Assembly: GCF_000153125.2 (NCBI RefSeq)
Contig: NZ_CM002299.1
Location: forward strand, 3,697,238 to 3,761,237
Length of the DNA stretch: 64,000 nt
Direction: 5' to 3'
Origin: Congregibacter litoralis KT71
GTDB lineage: Bacteria > Pseudomonadota > Gammaproteobacteria > Pseudomonadales > Halieaceae
Shown here: piece after piece, positions 32,517-42,588 of the stretch
Position numbering within the stretch: the stretch's first letter is position 1
How the letters are laid out: each line of letters starts with the position of its first letter
The notes under the pieces: model-generated
What the model was told of the DNA's origin: nothing
Seen by the model: the letters and a program-made list of their open reading frames with translations, nothing else
Databases searched by the model: none
Made by a program: the position numbers and the translations under genes

Positions 32517-32640
32517 AAAGCAGAAGGAATGTGATCTTCGCCCTTCCCTGGCATTGGCATAGGCCCCAGAATTGGCGGCATCAACGCGGAGTCGCCATTG
32601 ACTCCCCGCGTGTCGCCTCTTTTGTAAAGGACCGCTGTCC

Positions 32641-33849
32641 ATGTCCGACTTTTTTATTGCCCGACAACCTATTTTTGATCAGAGCCTCAAGCTATTTGCC
32701 TACGAACTGCTTTTTCGCAGCGCCGACACGGGAGCCGCACCCCAGGACCTCGACGATGATCTTGCCACTGCGCAGGTGCTTAACATCAGTGAGGAAGTCG
32801 GACTTCCAGAGTTGGTGGGTGAGCGCCCTGCGTTTATCAATCTTCCACGCCGGTTTTTATCCGAACCCGAGTTACTACCCTTTGCACCGGACAACGTGGT
32901 CCTCGAGGTGCTGGAACATGTCGAGATAGACGATGCGGTGATCGAGGGCATGAAGGTGCTTGGCGAGCGGGGCTACACCCTTGCCCTGGACGATTTTGTC
33001 TACGACGCGCGCTTCGACGCGGCTCTTAAACACGTTTCTATCGTAAAGCTGGAGATTCCCGAGATAGCACCGGAGAACTGGGGCGCCGAAATCAGTCGGC
33101 TAAAGGATCTGGGGGTGAAGGTCCTAGCCGAAAAAGTGGAAACCAATGAAGAGTTCGAGACGCTAAAAAGCCTGGGCTGTGATTACTTTCAGGGGTACTT
33201 CTTCGCCAAACCCAAGGTCGTCACGGGCAAGCGTTTGGCGGCGAACAAGCTTGCTGTCATGCAGCTGATGTCCCAGATCAACAACCCCGAAACCGAAATC
33301 GAAGATCTCAGCGAATTAGTCAGCCGGGATGTTGCGATTTCTGTCCGCGCTATGAACTACGCCAACTCCCCTGCCGCAGGTTTGAGCCGACAGATCGACT
33401 CCATCCGCGAAGCGGTGATCTATATCGGTCGGGAGACGATCCGGCGGTGGGTAACCCTGCTGATCATGGCAAGGCTGGATGACAAGCCCGGCGAATTGAT
33501 CACCATGACCCTGATACGCGGCCGCTTTCTGGAGCTGATGGCAGAAGAAGCAAACCAGGAGGGCACGGATTCTTTTTTTACCGTGGGGCTGTTCTCGGTG
33601 CTTGATGCACTTATGGACGCTCCCCTCGAGGAAGTACTCCAGACTCTTTCATTGACCGAAGATCTCATGGAAGCGCTGTGTCAGCACCAGGGTGTCAGGG
33701 GCGAGTGCCTGCAGTTGGCAAAAGCCTTGGAGCAAGGAGAGTTATCCGGTTTCGAGCCGTTTCAGATACCGGCGCCCCGGGTGGCGGAACTCCATCAAGC
33801 CGCCACTCAGTGGGCCGACGAGACACTGTCGGGAATGGCGAACGCCTAG
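32641..33849 (+). CDS. EAL-HDOD two-domain signalling protein (YuxH-like)
   Basis: A 402-residue protein. The N-terminal EAL-type domain (about 1-200) has FARQPIFDQ-like FIARQPIFDQSLKLFAYELLFRS, where YELLFR replaces E-A-L, then LEVLEH, LALDDFVYDARF, IVKLEIPE, LAEKVET and DYFQGYFFAKP. Most metal- and substrate-binding residues of c-di-GMP phosphodiesterases are thus kept. The C-terminal HDOD domain (about 205-400) contains SRDVAISVRAMNYANSP and GRETIRRWVTLLIM. YuxH-type proteins regulate motility or virulence. It is followed by a second HDOD gene 89 bp downstream on the same strand. Confidence 0.88.
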   Translation: MSDFFIARQPIFDQSLKLFAYELLFRSADTGAAPQDLDDDLATAQVLNISEEVGLPELVGERPAFINLPRRFLSEPELLPFAPDNVVLEVLEHVEIDDAVIEGMKVLGERGYTLALDDFVYDARFDAALKHVSIVKLEIPEIAPENWGAEISRLKDLGVKVLAEKVETNEEFETLKSLGCDYFQGYFFAKPKVVTGKRLAANKLAVMQLMSQINNPETEIEDLSELVSRDVAISVRAMNYANSPAAGLSRQIDSIREAVIYIGRETIRRWVTLLIMARLDDKPGELITMTLIRGRFLELMAEEANQEGTDSFFTVGLFSVLDALMDAPLEEVLQTLSLTEDLMEALCQHQGVRGECLQLAKALEQGELSGFEPFQIPAPRVAELHQAATQWADETLSGMANA

Positions 33850-33938
33850 GGTTATAAGGTGCCCCAAAATGCGGTAAGTGCTGCTAAACTTAGCCGCGAT
33901 TTTGAGGGCACCAACAATAATCCACAGGAACGGAAACG

Positions 33939-34781
33939 ATGAGTAACCCCGCATTTGAGTTTGTACGCCAGTTGGGCATCGAGCTGGCCGCAGGCGAATT
34001 TGACCTGCCGCCATTTCCCGATACCGCCATGCGCGTCCAGCGCTGTGTATCAGACCCGGACTCAGACATTAACTCCTTGGGGATTATTATTGCCGGCGAA
34101 CCGGCACTGGCAGCAAGACTGATGCGCATGGCGAACTCCGCGATGATGCGTCGGGGCCCCATGGAAGTCACAGACATCAACACTGCCATCTCCCGCGTGG
34201 GTATGGATATGGTGCAAAACGCCGCCGTGTCCTTTGCCGCCAGAGAAGCCTTCAACTTCCCCGCTGGCAGTCCCTTTATTGACGACCTCAACAAGCTTCG
34301 CCAGCACAGCGTCAAAGTGGCATCCTTGAGTTATGTTCTGGGCAAACAAAGCAAGTTTGCGGGAAAACCTGACGAGGCCATGCTTGCGGGACTGTTGCAT
34401 GCAGTGGGCAAGTTCTACATCCTCACAAAAGCTGCAGACCATCCAGAGTTGTTCTCCGATCGCGAGGCCATCGACACTTTGATCGGCCAGTGGCACACCG
34501 GTGTAGCCCGGGCCATTGTGGAGTCCTGGAATTTTCCCGAGTCCATCGCCATCGGTGTCGATGAGCAGGAGCTTAAGGAGCGGGACCGCATATCATCAGC
34601 GGATGTCAGCGACGTTCTGTTCATCGCCAATATTCTCGCTCGTGCCGGAGTAAAGGTTGCTGGCGAACTGAGCGACCTTGATGCGCTGGCGAGGCTCCGT
34701 ATGAACAGCGAGCAATTGGCCAAGGTGCTGGAAGAGAACGAAGAAGAAATCCAGTCAATGGTGGAGGCGCTCACTGGCTAG
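33939..34781 (+). CDS. HDOD-domain protein
   Basis: A 280-residue protein. ELAAGEFDLPPFPDTAMRVQ opens the domain (about 12-31), GEPALAARLMRMANSA (about 50-65) is the core helix, and LRQHSVKVASLSYVLG with GLLHAVGKFYIL (about 145-160) corresponds to the degenerate HD region, in which the metal-binding HD pair is replaced (HAVG). HDOD proteins are non-enzymatic signalling modules. The C-terminus is acidic (LEENEEEIQSMVEAL). It is probably co-transcribed with the EAL-HDOD gene. Confidence 0.85.
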   Translation: MSNPAFEFVRQLGIELAAGEFDLPPFPDTAMRVQRCVSDPDSDINSLGIIIAGEPALAARLMRMANSAMMRRGPMEVTDINTAISRVGMDMVQNAAVSFAAREAFNFPAGSPFIDDLNKLRQHSVKVASLSYVLGKQSKFAGKPDEAMLAGLLHAVGKFYILTKAADHPELFSDREAIDTLIGQWHTGVARAIVESWNFPESIAIGVDEQELKERDRISSADVSDVLFIANILARAGVKVAGELSDLDALARLRMNSEQLAKVLEENEEEIQSMVEALTG

Positions 34782-34796
34782 CAGCACCTCGCGCCC

Positions 34797-34822
34797 CTCA
34801 CGGTAAAAACACAAACCGTGAG
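34797..34822. terminator. hairpin between convergent genes
   Basis: CTCACGGT (34797-34804) and ACCGTGAG (34815-34822) form an 8-bp stem with a 10-base A-rich loop, between the convergent stops at 34781 and 34843. There is no long T-run on either side, so termination is likely but not certain; it could serve both directions. Confidence 0.5.
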
Positions 34823-34842
34823 TTACCTTGAGTGCATCAGAA

Positions 34843-37572
34843 TCAGCGCGGTTTCGACGACAGAGCCGTCCGCAAAAACTTGTCCGATTCAATAACAATA
34901 AAGCTCGGCAGGAAGCACAGCAAAATCACGGGCCACCAGTCCATGGGAAATGGCGCGGTCCTAAACAAAGCAGCTGCCTCCGGGACCAGAGTTGGTATGA
35001 GGCGGATGAGCACGCTGAGCATAATTCCCCCGAGTAGCCAGCGATTTCCGAAGGGGTTGAAAGTAAACGCCGAGCGACGCACGGAACGCGCACTGACAAG
35101 ATATCCAAAGTGCGCCAGAAGAATGCCCCAGAACGCGGCAGTTTGTGCCTGCGTCAGGAGCAAAGCATCAATGATTTCACCCTGGGCGTTCACCGCCGCA
35201 CTGCCGAAGTAGTAGTAGACCAGAAAACCCGGCAGAGCAATTGCCAGCCCAAGGGCCAGGACTCTTTGAAGAAACAAGGTGTCGATAATATGGGTATCGG
35301 CGGCCCGCGGAGGCGCAAGTAACAGGCCTCGCTCCTTTGCCTCAAGCATCAGGGGCATGGTGAGAAGTACCGAGTCCAGTAAGTTTACCCAAAGAATCTG
35401 CACGGGCTCGAGTACAAAGCGCGCCGAAAACAGAGGCACCAGGGAAGCCAGGGAAACTGCTCCCAGGATCAGCAGGGCCTGTGCAGCGTTTGTCGGTAAG
35501 GTATACAGGATCGCTTTTTGCAGATTGTTCCAGGCATGGCGCCCCTCTTCTACCGCGGCGACGATGGTTGCGAAGTTGTCGTCCTCCAACACCATGTCAG
35601 CCGCTTCCTTGGCGACTTCAGTGCCCCCCACGCCCATGGCGATACCGATATCCGCTGCCTTCAAGGCCGGCGCATCATTCACACCGTCGCCGGTCATGGC
35701 GACCACATGGCCGTTTGCCTTTAGCGCTTCTGCAATGGCTTTTTTGTGCTCCGGAGCAACTCGTGCATATACCGAAACTTTTTCAACGGTTTCCCGCAGG
35801 GCATCTTCGCTAAGGACGGATAACTCAACACCCGTAAGAACGTGCGCCCCGTCAATACCCAACTGGTGCGCAACCGCTTGTGCAGTCCCCGGGTGGTCGC
35901 CGGTGATCATCACGGTCCGTATTCCCGCCTGTCGACAGGCGGCGACCGCCTCAATGGCCGACTGTTTGGGTGGATCAATCATGCCCTGCAAGCCCGCAAA
36001 GCAAAGCCCTTCGAGGTCCTCTATGCGCAAGTCCGGCTTATCGGGGGCTACGACCTTAAAAGCAAAACCCAGGGTCCGCAACGCATCGCTGGCAAAGGCT
36101 GTCGCCGTTTGGCTGACACGGGCTTCTCGCAAGGGTGCGGCATCGCCCCTTTCATCGATTTCCTGATCACACATCCCCAGAACAACCTCGGGTGCACCCT
36201 TTACATAGATGCAGCGCTGCCCGTCGCGGTCGACCAGCACCGCCATAAACTTGGTCGACGAATCAAAGGGCATTTCCTCGATACGTCTTACACCCGCGGT
36301 AATCAGACCAGCACGAACCCCCGCGACACGCAGGGCAACCTCCGTGGGATCACCGATAGCATCGCCCCCGTGAACCCGGGCATCGTTGCAGTCATATCCC
36401 ACTTCCAAAACCCGCTGCAAGGCCAAATGATCAGGAACACTGACGGGGCCGTCGAGGCTAAAGGTGCCTTCCAGGGTTTTGCTGCCACCACTGACGGTAA
36501 AGATCTGCCCCCCCGCATACACCCGGGTTACTGTCATGCGGTTTTCCGTGAGGGTCCCTGTTTTGTCAGAGCAGATTACCGACGTTGCCCCCAGCGTCTC
36601 CGCTGCCGGCAGCCGGCGTATCAGTGCCTTACGGCGCGCCATCACCACACCGGACAACGCGAGGACAGAAGTCACCAGTGCGGGCAGCATTTCAGGGATG
36701 GCGGCAACCACTAGAGACACGGCTCCCAGAAAGCTGTAACTGATCGCATAGCCCAGGTAAATGCCCAGGATAAAATTGAAGGCACCCACAGCGAGGATCG
36801 CAAAAATCAGGCTCCGGACGAACTCCTGCAGTTTGCGCTGCAGGGGAGTGGCCTCATTTCCAGCGCTCTTGACCATATCGGCTATCTGGCCAAAAGCCGT
36901 AGCGCCTCCGGTAGCAAACACGGCGGCCCGGCCCGTACCCTGACTCACGTAGGTCCCGGAAAAACCGATATTGCGCTGGTCCCCGGGGACCAGTGATTCC
37001 CCACTCAGCGCAGCTGTGATCTTTTCTACGGGAACGGATTCCCCCGTAAGCGAGGACTCATCGACATGAAGGTTACTGACATCGATGAATCGCAAATCCG
37101 CCGGAATCTTATCCCCCGCCTCCAACACAACGATGTCGCCGGGCACCAACAGTCGGGAGGGTAGTCGTTGACGCTCTCCATCCCGGAGCACCAGACACTC
37201 CGGCACCATCATATTGCGAAGTGCGTCGAGAGCACCCTCGGCCTTGCCCTCCTGCACAAAGCCCAACACCGCGTTCAGAACCACCACGGAAACAATGACA
37301 ATGGTATCGGGGAGCATATGACTGCCAAGAGCGGTCAACACCCCCGTTACAGCCGCCGTAAGCAACAGGATGATGACCATGGGGTCATTGAACTGACGGA
37401 GAAAACGCAGCCACGCAGGCGTCTTCCTGAACGCTATTTCATTGGGGCCATACTTCTCCAGGCGTCTGTCCGCCTGAGCCTGCGTCAGGCCCTCCGCCGC
37501 CGTTTCAAGACCATCAAGCACATCCTCTTCGGACAGTGCATAGGCACGTATCGGTGACTCGGACTGAATCAT
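34843..37572 (-). CDS. P2-type cation-transporting ATPase
   Basis: A 909-residue membrane P-type ATPase. Key motifs are [10 protein letters not shown] (about 172-181) of the actuator domain, the phosphorylation site [15 protein letters not shown] (about 332-346), [11 protein letters not shown] (about 457-467), and the hinge [22 protein letters not shown] (about 623 on, written here only in part). The M4 motif [11 protein letters not shown] resembles the A-I-P-E-G-L-P of Ca and Na/K pumps. Ca, Na or Mn export is likely. Its ATG overlaps the stop of the iron-sulfur subunit gene by four bases (37569-37572), which makes it the last gene of the reductase operon. Confidence 0.92.
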   Translation of the reverse strand: MIQSESPIRAYALSEEDVLDGLETAAEGLTQAQADRRLEKYGPNEIAFRKTPAWLRFLRQFNDPMVIILLLTAAVTGVLTALGSHMLPDTIVIVSVVVLNAVLGFVQEGKAEGALDALRNMMVPECLVLRDGERQRLPSRLLVPGDIVVLEAGDKIPADLRFIDVSNLHVDESSLTGESVPVEKITAALSGESLVPGDQRNIGFSGTYVSQGTGRAAVFATGGATAFGQIADMVKSAGNEATPLQRKLQEFVRSLIFAILAVGAFNFILGIYLGYAISYSFLGAVSLVVAAIPEMLPALVTSVLALSGVVMARRKALIRRLPAAETLGATSVICSDKTGTLTENRMTVTRVYAGGQIFTVSGGSKTLEGTFSLDGPVSVPDHLALQRVLEVGYDCNDARVHGGDAIGDPTEVALRVAGVRAGLITAGVRRIEEMPFDSSTKFMAVLVDRDGQRCIYVKGAPEVVLGMCDQEIDERGDAAPLREARVSQTATAFASDALRTLGFAFKVVAPDKPDLRIEDLEGLCFAGLQGMIDPPKQSAIEAVAACRQAGIRTVMITGDHPGTAQAVAHQLGIDGAHVLTGVELSVLSEDALRETVEKVSVYARVAPEHKKAIAEALKANGHVVAMTGDGVNDAPALKAADIGIAMGVGGTEVAKEAADMVLEDDNFATIVAAVEEGRHAWNNLQKAILYTLPTNAAQALLILGAVSLASLVPLFSARFVLEPVQILWVNLLDSVLLTMPLMLEAKERGLLLAPPRAADTHIIDTLFLQRVLALGLAIALPGFLVYYYFGSAAVNAQGEIIDALLLTQAQTAAFWGILLAHFGYLVSARSVRRSAFTFNPFGNRWLLGGIMLSVLIRLIPTLVPEAAALFRTAPFPMDWWPVILLCFLPSFIVIESDKFLRTALSSKPR

Positions 37573-38345
37573 AGAGACTCGCGCAACATCGCCCGCCGGA
37601 GATAAGCGATCTGCGTACTCAGGGGGAGATTTTTGGGGCAGACATCCTCGCAGCCCAAAAGACTCATACAGGCAAAAACGCCGTCATCATTCCCAATGAG
37701 TTCGTAAAACGCGGCGTCTTCCCGGTCATCCCTGGGATCCAGGCGATAACGTGCCAGCTTGTTCAGACCCACCGCGGTGACAAAGTCCTCGTGCATTTGC
37801 GCCGTACCGCAGGCAGCTACGCAACACCCGCACTCGATACAGCGCTCCAGTTCGTAGATCTCTTCCGCAAGGGAGGGCTCCATAGGCGCCTCGATCTCGC
37901 AAATATCCCTCTCGGTCGACGCCCCGGTAATCCAGGTCTCCAAGCGCTCGCTCATGCCGCGCATCCATCGACCCGTGTCCACCGACAGATCGCCGATAAG
38001 CGCAAAACCGGGAAGGGGCGCAAGACGCGTGGGACTTGGCAGCTCCGCCAGCAGCGTGCAGCAGGCCAGCCCGGGGCGCCCATTGATCAGCATGGCGCAG
38101 GACCCGCAGATACCGGCACGGCACACAAAATCAAACTGGAGCGACGGATCCTGTTGCTCACGTATTTCTGACAAGGCAATAAAGAGCGTCATACCTTCCG
38201 TCAACTCCACAAAATAGCTCTGCCAGTGCGGCTGATCCGCGGAATCTCCCGGATTGCAGCGGAGAACCTCAAGGGTAAAGAGAGCCTTTCCAGGGGCATG
38301 GCCATGGTCGCTGGCCAAAACATCGCCAGCCTGCGCTGCGATCAT
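37569..38345 (-). CDS. frdB: fumarate reductase/succinate dehydrogenase iron-sulfur subunit
   Basis: A 258-residue three-cluster electron-transfer subunit. CRAGICGSCAMLINGRPGLAC (about 74-94; conserved Cys of [2Fe-2S]) is followed by CIECGCCVAACG (about 167-178) and SLLGCEDVCPKNLP (about 230-243), which hold [4Fe-4S] and [3Fe-4S]. It passes electrons between the flavoprotein and the membrane diheme cytochrome. The gene overlaps the flavoprotein gene by four bases upstream. Sequence features and order cyt b-A-B fit Wolinella-type enzymes; direction in vivo (fumarate reduction or succinate oxidation) cannot be read from sequence. Confidence 0.92.
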   Translation of the reverse strand: MIAAQAGDVLASDHGHAPGKALFTLEVLRCNPGDSADQPHWQSYFVELTEGMTLFIALSEIREQQDPSLQFDFVCRAGICGSCAMLINGRPGLACCTLLAELPSPTRLAPLPGFALIGDLSVDTGRWMRGMSERLETWITGASTERDICEIEAPMEPSLAEEIYELERCIECGCCVAACGTAQMHEDFVTAVGLNKLARYRLDPRDDREDAAFYELIGNDDGVFACMSLLGCEDVCPKNLPLSTQIAYLRRAMLRESL

Positions 38346-40318
38346 GAGTCTTCCTCCGTGCCGATTCTCTTGTTCAATCCCTGATAGCGCGGAGGAAGCG
38401 CGCTGCGAAACGGCATCAATGCCTCCTGTCGGTCCTCCGCCGAACTAAAACGTTCAGCGACAGCGGTTACTTCTTCGCGTCGAGCCGCGGTATCGGGGTG
38501 CGGAATGAAATCCTCTGCACCGTAGCCGCGCCACCCCGGGGGCAGCTCCATGGTCGCTACATCAATGCTTTCATAGTCGAGTACCACGCCTCCATCGCCG
38601 TCTGACCACGTCGCCAGGGTGCGGTTGAGCCACTCACGATCATTCCGTCGTGGGTAGTCTTCCCGATAATGAGCACCGCGACTTTCAGTGCGAGCCAACG
38701 CCCCCCGGGCAACGCAGAGGGCAAGCTTCAACATGCGGGGCAGTCGGTACGCCGCAACCAGCTCAGGGTTTGCCCCGGGACGACTGCTTGCTAATCGGCA
38801 GGAACGGCTTCTCTGGAGCAAGCTCTCGAGTTCTCTGACCGCCTCCTCAAGGGTTTCTTCATGCCGGAAAATACCCACATTATTTGTCATCAGGTTTTGC
38901 ATTTCAGACATGAGCAACAGCGGGTTCGCCGAGTCGCTCCCCGAAACCAGAGACCTGAGGCTGTGGGCTTCGGCGGCGATGGCATCCTGCGCGAGACGGG
39001 GGGATACCCGCAGTTCCCCTTCATTGCTCTCACAGAAGTCAGCCAGGTATTCGCCCACGAGCATGCCCGCAACGACGGTTTCCGCCACAGAGTTCCCACC
39101 AAGACGATTGAAACCGTGGAGATCCCAGCAGGCCGCCTCCCCCGCCGCGAACAGCCCCTTTAATCCGTAAGCCCCACCGCGATAATCGGTGCGAATTCCT
39201 CCCATGGAGTAGTGCTGCGCGGGGCGCACGGGAATCAGCGTCTCCGCTGGATCGATACCCAGAAAGTGCTGGCATATTTCTTTGACTTCCCGGAGTCGGG
39301 AATTGATATGTGATGCACCCAGCAGTCGAATGTCCAGCCACAGGTGCTCTCCAAAGCGACTCCGGGCAGCATGGCCGGCGCGGATATGCTCCTCCATACG
39401 TCGGGACACCACATCCCGCGATGCGAGCTCCATCTTCTCGGGCTCGTAGTCCGGCATAAAGCGATGCCCGGCGCCATCCAGCAGCAATCCACCATCGCCA
39501 CGGCAGCCCTCGGTGACAAGAATGCCCGCGGGAAAAATCCCCGTGGGATGAAATTGCACCGCCTCCATGTTGCCAAGAACGGCACGGCCGCTCTCCAGGG
39601 CAATCGCAGCGCCCATACCCTCGTTAATGATGGCATTGGTAGACACACGGTAGAGACGCCCGAAGCCCCCGGTTGCGATACAGGTTGCGCGCGCGACGTA
39701 AGCAAGCAAACCACCGGATTTCAGATCCCGAGCCACCACACCGCAGCAGCGTTCCCCGTCACAGATCAGTGCCATCGCCTCCATGCGTTCGTGCACCGGA
39801 ATGGACTCGGCCACCGCTCGATCAGACATGGTGTACAACATGGAATGGCCCGTGCCATCAGAGACATAGCTGGCTCGCCAGTGCGCAGTGCCGCCGAAGT
39901 TTCGAGCTGTGATAAGACCGTGGGCCCTGTCGGATTCGGTGATGGTGATTCGCTTGCCATTGACCACCACTTCATGGTCGCCGCGCTCTACACGGTTCCA
40001 GGGCACGCCCCAGGCCGCGAGTTCTCGAATAGCCTTAGGCGCTGTCTCCGCGAACATGCGCACCACCAGCTGGTCGGCACCCCAATCGCTGCCCCGTACT
40101 GTATCCGCAAAGTGCACGCTCTCGTTATCACCGCGTCCCTTACAGCTGTTCCCAAGGCTGGCCTGCATACCTCCCTGGGCGGCCGCTGAGTGAGAGCGTT
40201 TTGGCGGGACCAGGCTCAGAGTCAGCACCTCCAGTCCCCGACGCTTTGCCGCGATGGCTACGCGCAGGCCTGCGAGACCACCGCCTACAACCAGGGTGTC
40301 GGTGTAGATCACCTCCAT
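38342..40318 (-). CDS. frdA: fumarate reductase/succinate dehydrogenase flavoprotein subunit
   Basis: A 658-residue flavoprotein. The N-terminal GGGLAGLRVAIAAKRRG (about 12-28) is the dinucleotide-binding fold, and RSHSAAAQGGMQ (about 40-51) contains the histidine that carries covalent FAD. HPTGIFPAGILVTEGCRGDG (about 253-272) with QHYSMGGIRTDYRG (about 362-375) include active-site His and Arg residues of dicarboxylate binding. The C-terminal GAHYREDYPRRND is also typical. The gene shares one base with the cytochrome gene stop. It reduces fumarate or oxidises succinate on the cytoplasmic face. Confidence 0.93.
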   Translation of the reverse strand: MEVIYTDTLVVGGGLAGLRVAIAAKRRGLEVLTLSLVPPKRSHSAAAQGGMQASLGNSCKGRGDNESVHFADTVRGSDWGADQLVVRMFAETAPKAIRELAAWGVPWNRVERGDHEVVVNGKRITITESDRAHGLITARNFGGTAHWRASYVSDGTGHSMLYTMSDRAVAESIPVHERMEAMALICDGERCCGVVARDLKSGGLLAYVARATCIATGGFGRLYRVSTNAIINEGMGAAIALESGRAVLGNMEAVQFHPTGIFPAGILVTEGCRGDGGLLLDGAGHRFMPDYEPEKMELASRDVVSRRMEEHIRAGHAARSRFGEHLWLDIRLLGASHINSRLREVKEICQHFLGIDPAETLIPVRPAQHYSMGGIRTDYRGGAYGLKGLFAAGEAACWDLHGFNRLGGNSVAETVVAGMLVGEYLADFCESNEGELRVSPRLAQDAIAAEAHSLRSLVSGSDSANPLLLMSEMQNLMTNNVGIFRHEETLEEAVRELESLLQRSRSCRLASSRPGANPELVAAYRLPRMLKLALCVARGALARTESRGAHYREDYPRRNDREWLNRTLATWSDGDGGVVLDYESIDVATMELPPGWRGYGAEDFIPHPDTAARREEVTAVAERFSSAEDRQEALMPFRSALPPRYQGLNKRIGTEEDS

Positions 40319-41109
40319 CAGTGCCGCACCTCCATACCGGGAGGACTGTAGCGGAGCCCTGCCCGCACGGACTCTTCCTGCCCAATGCGCAGATACGCTT
40401 GCTGAGTCGCCAGTCCCAGCAACAAAAAGAAGGCGATCAATGCATAAACCGCGCGACGGAGCCGACGCCGCTTATGTACCGTGTCGCCCCAGCCAAACCA
40501 ACCCCACTTGATGATCAAACGATACAGGCCAACGCCGGCATGCACCTCTACGGACAGGAGCAGCACCAATCCCAGCACCCACCCGCCGTCGGCTATGCGC
40601 GCCGCGGACGCATGCGGCCCGATGTCTGCCGGATGGATAAACAGTTCAAGTAGATGGGCTGTGGCAAAGAACATCAGCACCAGGCCGGTAACCACCTGAA
40701 GAAGCCACAGACTGGTTTCTTCGTGACGCATACCGCGCATGTGGATGATCCATGCCCGCCATTGCCGATACCCCGCCGGAATTTTGCGAAGGGCAAGCAG
40801 CGTATGCGTGACAAACAAGGTAAAAATCGCCAGAGCGACAAGACTCACCAGCCAGGGCTGGGGAGTGGCAAAGAAAAGAGCCCCCTCAAAAAACCGGGTC
40901 ACTGCATACATGGCGGGTTTGCCCAGCAAGATGCTGGATACCGCGAAGAGATGCGCCCACATGAAGATGACCAGCAGGAGACCTGTAAGGCCCTGAAGCA
41001 AATCCAACCACGCTGGCCAGCGCTTATCGGAAGGTACTAGCAAATAAAACCCGCGCCTGAGTCCCTGGGACTTCTGTACTTTATGTATCACAAAGTATGC
41101 GGGTAGCAC
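40318..41109 (-). CDS. frdC: fumarate reductase-type diheme cytochrome b subunit
   Basis: A 263-residue membrane anchor of the single-chain, diheme (B) type. Five hydrophobic segments are seen: LLQGLTGLLLVIFMWAHL, LVSLVALAIFTLFVTHTLLA, LLQVVTGLVLMFFATAHLL, WVLGLVLLLSVEVHAGVGLY and VYALIAFFLLLGLAT. Histidines in MWAHL, THTLL, ATAHL and VEVHAG are candidate heme ligands. Homologues transfer electrons between menaquinone and FrdAB. It is the first gene of the operon running to 34843. Most gammaproteobacterial SDHs use two small anchors (SdhCD) instead, so this one is unusual for the group. Confidence 0.87.
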   Translation of the reverse strand: MLPAYFVIHKVQKSQGLRRGFYLLVPSDKRWPAWLDLLQGLTGLLLVIFMWAHLFAVSSILLGKPAMYAVTRFFEGALFFATPQPWLVSLVALAIFTLFVTHTLLALRKIPAGYRQWRAWIIHMRGMRHEETSLWLLQVVTGLVLMFFATAHLLELFIHPADIGPHASAARIADGGWVLGLVLLLSVEVHAGVGLYRLIIKWGWFGWGDTVHKRRRLRRAVYALIAFFLLLGLATQQAYLRIGQEESVRAGLRYSPPGMEVRH

Positions 41110-41154
41110 CCTGAAGAAATATTGACCTGACGCAAGGAAACGCCTGCCGGGCCC

Positions 41155-42588
41155 TTAAAATGCCTCGTCGATACCCAGACGCGAAAGATTCACCGTCGCT
41201 GCATCGAAATTTGCCTGCGCAACGCGGGTTCGCTGATAGGCATTATAAAAACGCACACGGGCATCCGCGGCGGTTTCTTCTCGAATATTGACGAGAAAGA
41301 AATCACTGGCGCCCTGCTCGAAGCGACGCACCTCTGCCTGCCTCATGGTCTCGGACAGCTCCACGTCCTGTTTTGCCAACTCCATGAGTTCCCGCGCCGT
41401 ATCGAGCTCCAAAAGGATATTGCGCAGCTCAATCTCCACCTGATCCTCGAGGCGACGCTGCTCCTGCCGCAAGGATTCCAGCTCGGCCCGGGCCTGGGTG
41501 ATCTTACCTTTGGCCTGGCGACGCTCCAGGGGCACCGTGAAGGTAAAACCGACAATGGCGTCCGTGCCATCCCGGGATGCACCACCTTCACCGATGGATC
41601 CAAAACCCTCAGCAATCTCGAGATTTAAATCGAGGCGGGGCTTCAATTCATTTTCTGACAGCGCGATTTTCTGCAACGCCCGCTCGGCGCCCGTTTGCAG
41701 AATACGCAGCTCGGGCCGCTGCTCCAGCAGCGCGGGCACATTCAGGGAGGCCTCCGTCGGTACCGGAGGCAAAACACCAAACTGCGTTTCCGCCGGTAAG
41801 CGCTGTACATCGGGGGTCAGGGGCTCTCCGGTTTCATCGCGGAGATAAAAAGCCAGCTGATTAGCCGCCACCTCAAAGTCCCTGCGGGCCGCGGTCATGA
41901 GCGTCTGCCGCCTGGTAATATTCTGCCGGTTCTCGGTAATAAAAATCGCCGCCCTGCGACCGCTGCTCACTTCACGCTCCAGACCGGTTTCCCGCTCCAG
42001 GGCTATACGCAGCAGATTATCATATACCGCGAGCTCCTGGCCCGCAGCGACCCAGCGCCAATAGGCTGCCAGAGCGCGCTGCTGAACACCCACCTTGGTG
42101 AGCAACACATCGAGCTCGGCCTGCTGCAACGCGAGCTCCGCATCGATCTGACCAAAGCGTCGCGCATCAATATCCCGATCGCGGAACACGCTGAACAACA
42201 CGCCGAGCTTTGCCGTACCGCCATTATTGGTGAAATACTGATCCTCATAAATGGGGAAGTCACCATTGGACAGGGAATACTCACCGTACAGCTTTGCACC
42301 GAGGGGACGCAGGGGTTTGATGACCTTGCCTCCCACCGCCGTGCCGTCATAAAAACCATCCACGCGATCAAAACCGTCGGCGCCAAACACGAGATCAAAG
42401 GCACCCAGAGATTCCGTCACCCGGCCGACCGCCGCCTGACGCTGGGCCAGGGCTTTGAGAATAGAAGGAAAGTGCTCCTCTGACGCCGCAAGGACCTCCT
42501 CGGGGAGCAGGGGCATCTGCGCCAAGGGCACATCCGCACGCAGGGACGACGCACCCAAAAGTCCGATAAACACTATGGCGCGAAGCAT
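41155..42588 (-). CDS. TolC-family outer-membrane efflux protein
   Basis: A 477-residue protein from the ATG at 42588 with a signal peptide (LRAIVFIGLLGASSLRADV). Long heptad-like helices (TQARAELESLRQEQRRLEDQ; LELDTARELMELAKQDVELS) and two halves of similar layout are those of TolC-type trimeric channels. The C-terminal ARVRFYNAYQRTRVAQANFD is typical. The gene overlaps the HlyD-type gene stop by one base pair triplet (TGATG at 42586-42590), so the operon is ABC, HlyD, TolC. It would form the outer-membrane part of an export machine. Confidence 0.88.
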   Translation of the reverse strand: MLRAIVFIGLLGASSLRADVPLAQMPLLPEEVLAASEEHFPSILKALAQRQAAVGRVTESLGAFDLVFGADGFDRVDGFYDGTAVGGKVIKPLRPLGAKLYGEYSLSNGDFPIYEDQYFTNNGGTAKLGVLFSVFRDRDIDARRFGQIDAELALQQAELDVLLTKVGVQQRALAAYWRWVAAGQELAVYDNLLRIALERETGLEREVSSGRRAAIFITENRQNITRRQTLMTAARRDFEVAANQLAFYLRDETGEPLTPDVQRLPAETQFGVLPPVPTEASLNVPALLEQRPELRILQTGAERALQKIALSENELKPRLDLNLEIAEGFGSIGEGGASRDGTDAIVGFTFTVPLERRQAKGKITQARAELESLRQEQRRLEDQVEIELRNILLELDTARELMELAKQDVELSETMRQAEVRRFEQGASDFFLVNIREETAADARVRFYNAYQRTRVAQANFDAATVNLSRLGIDEAF

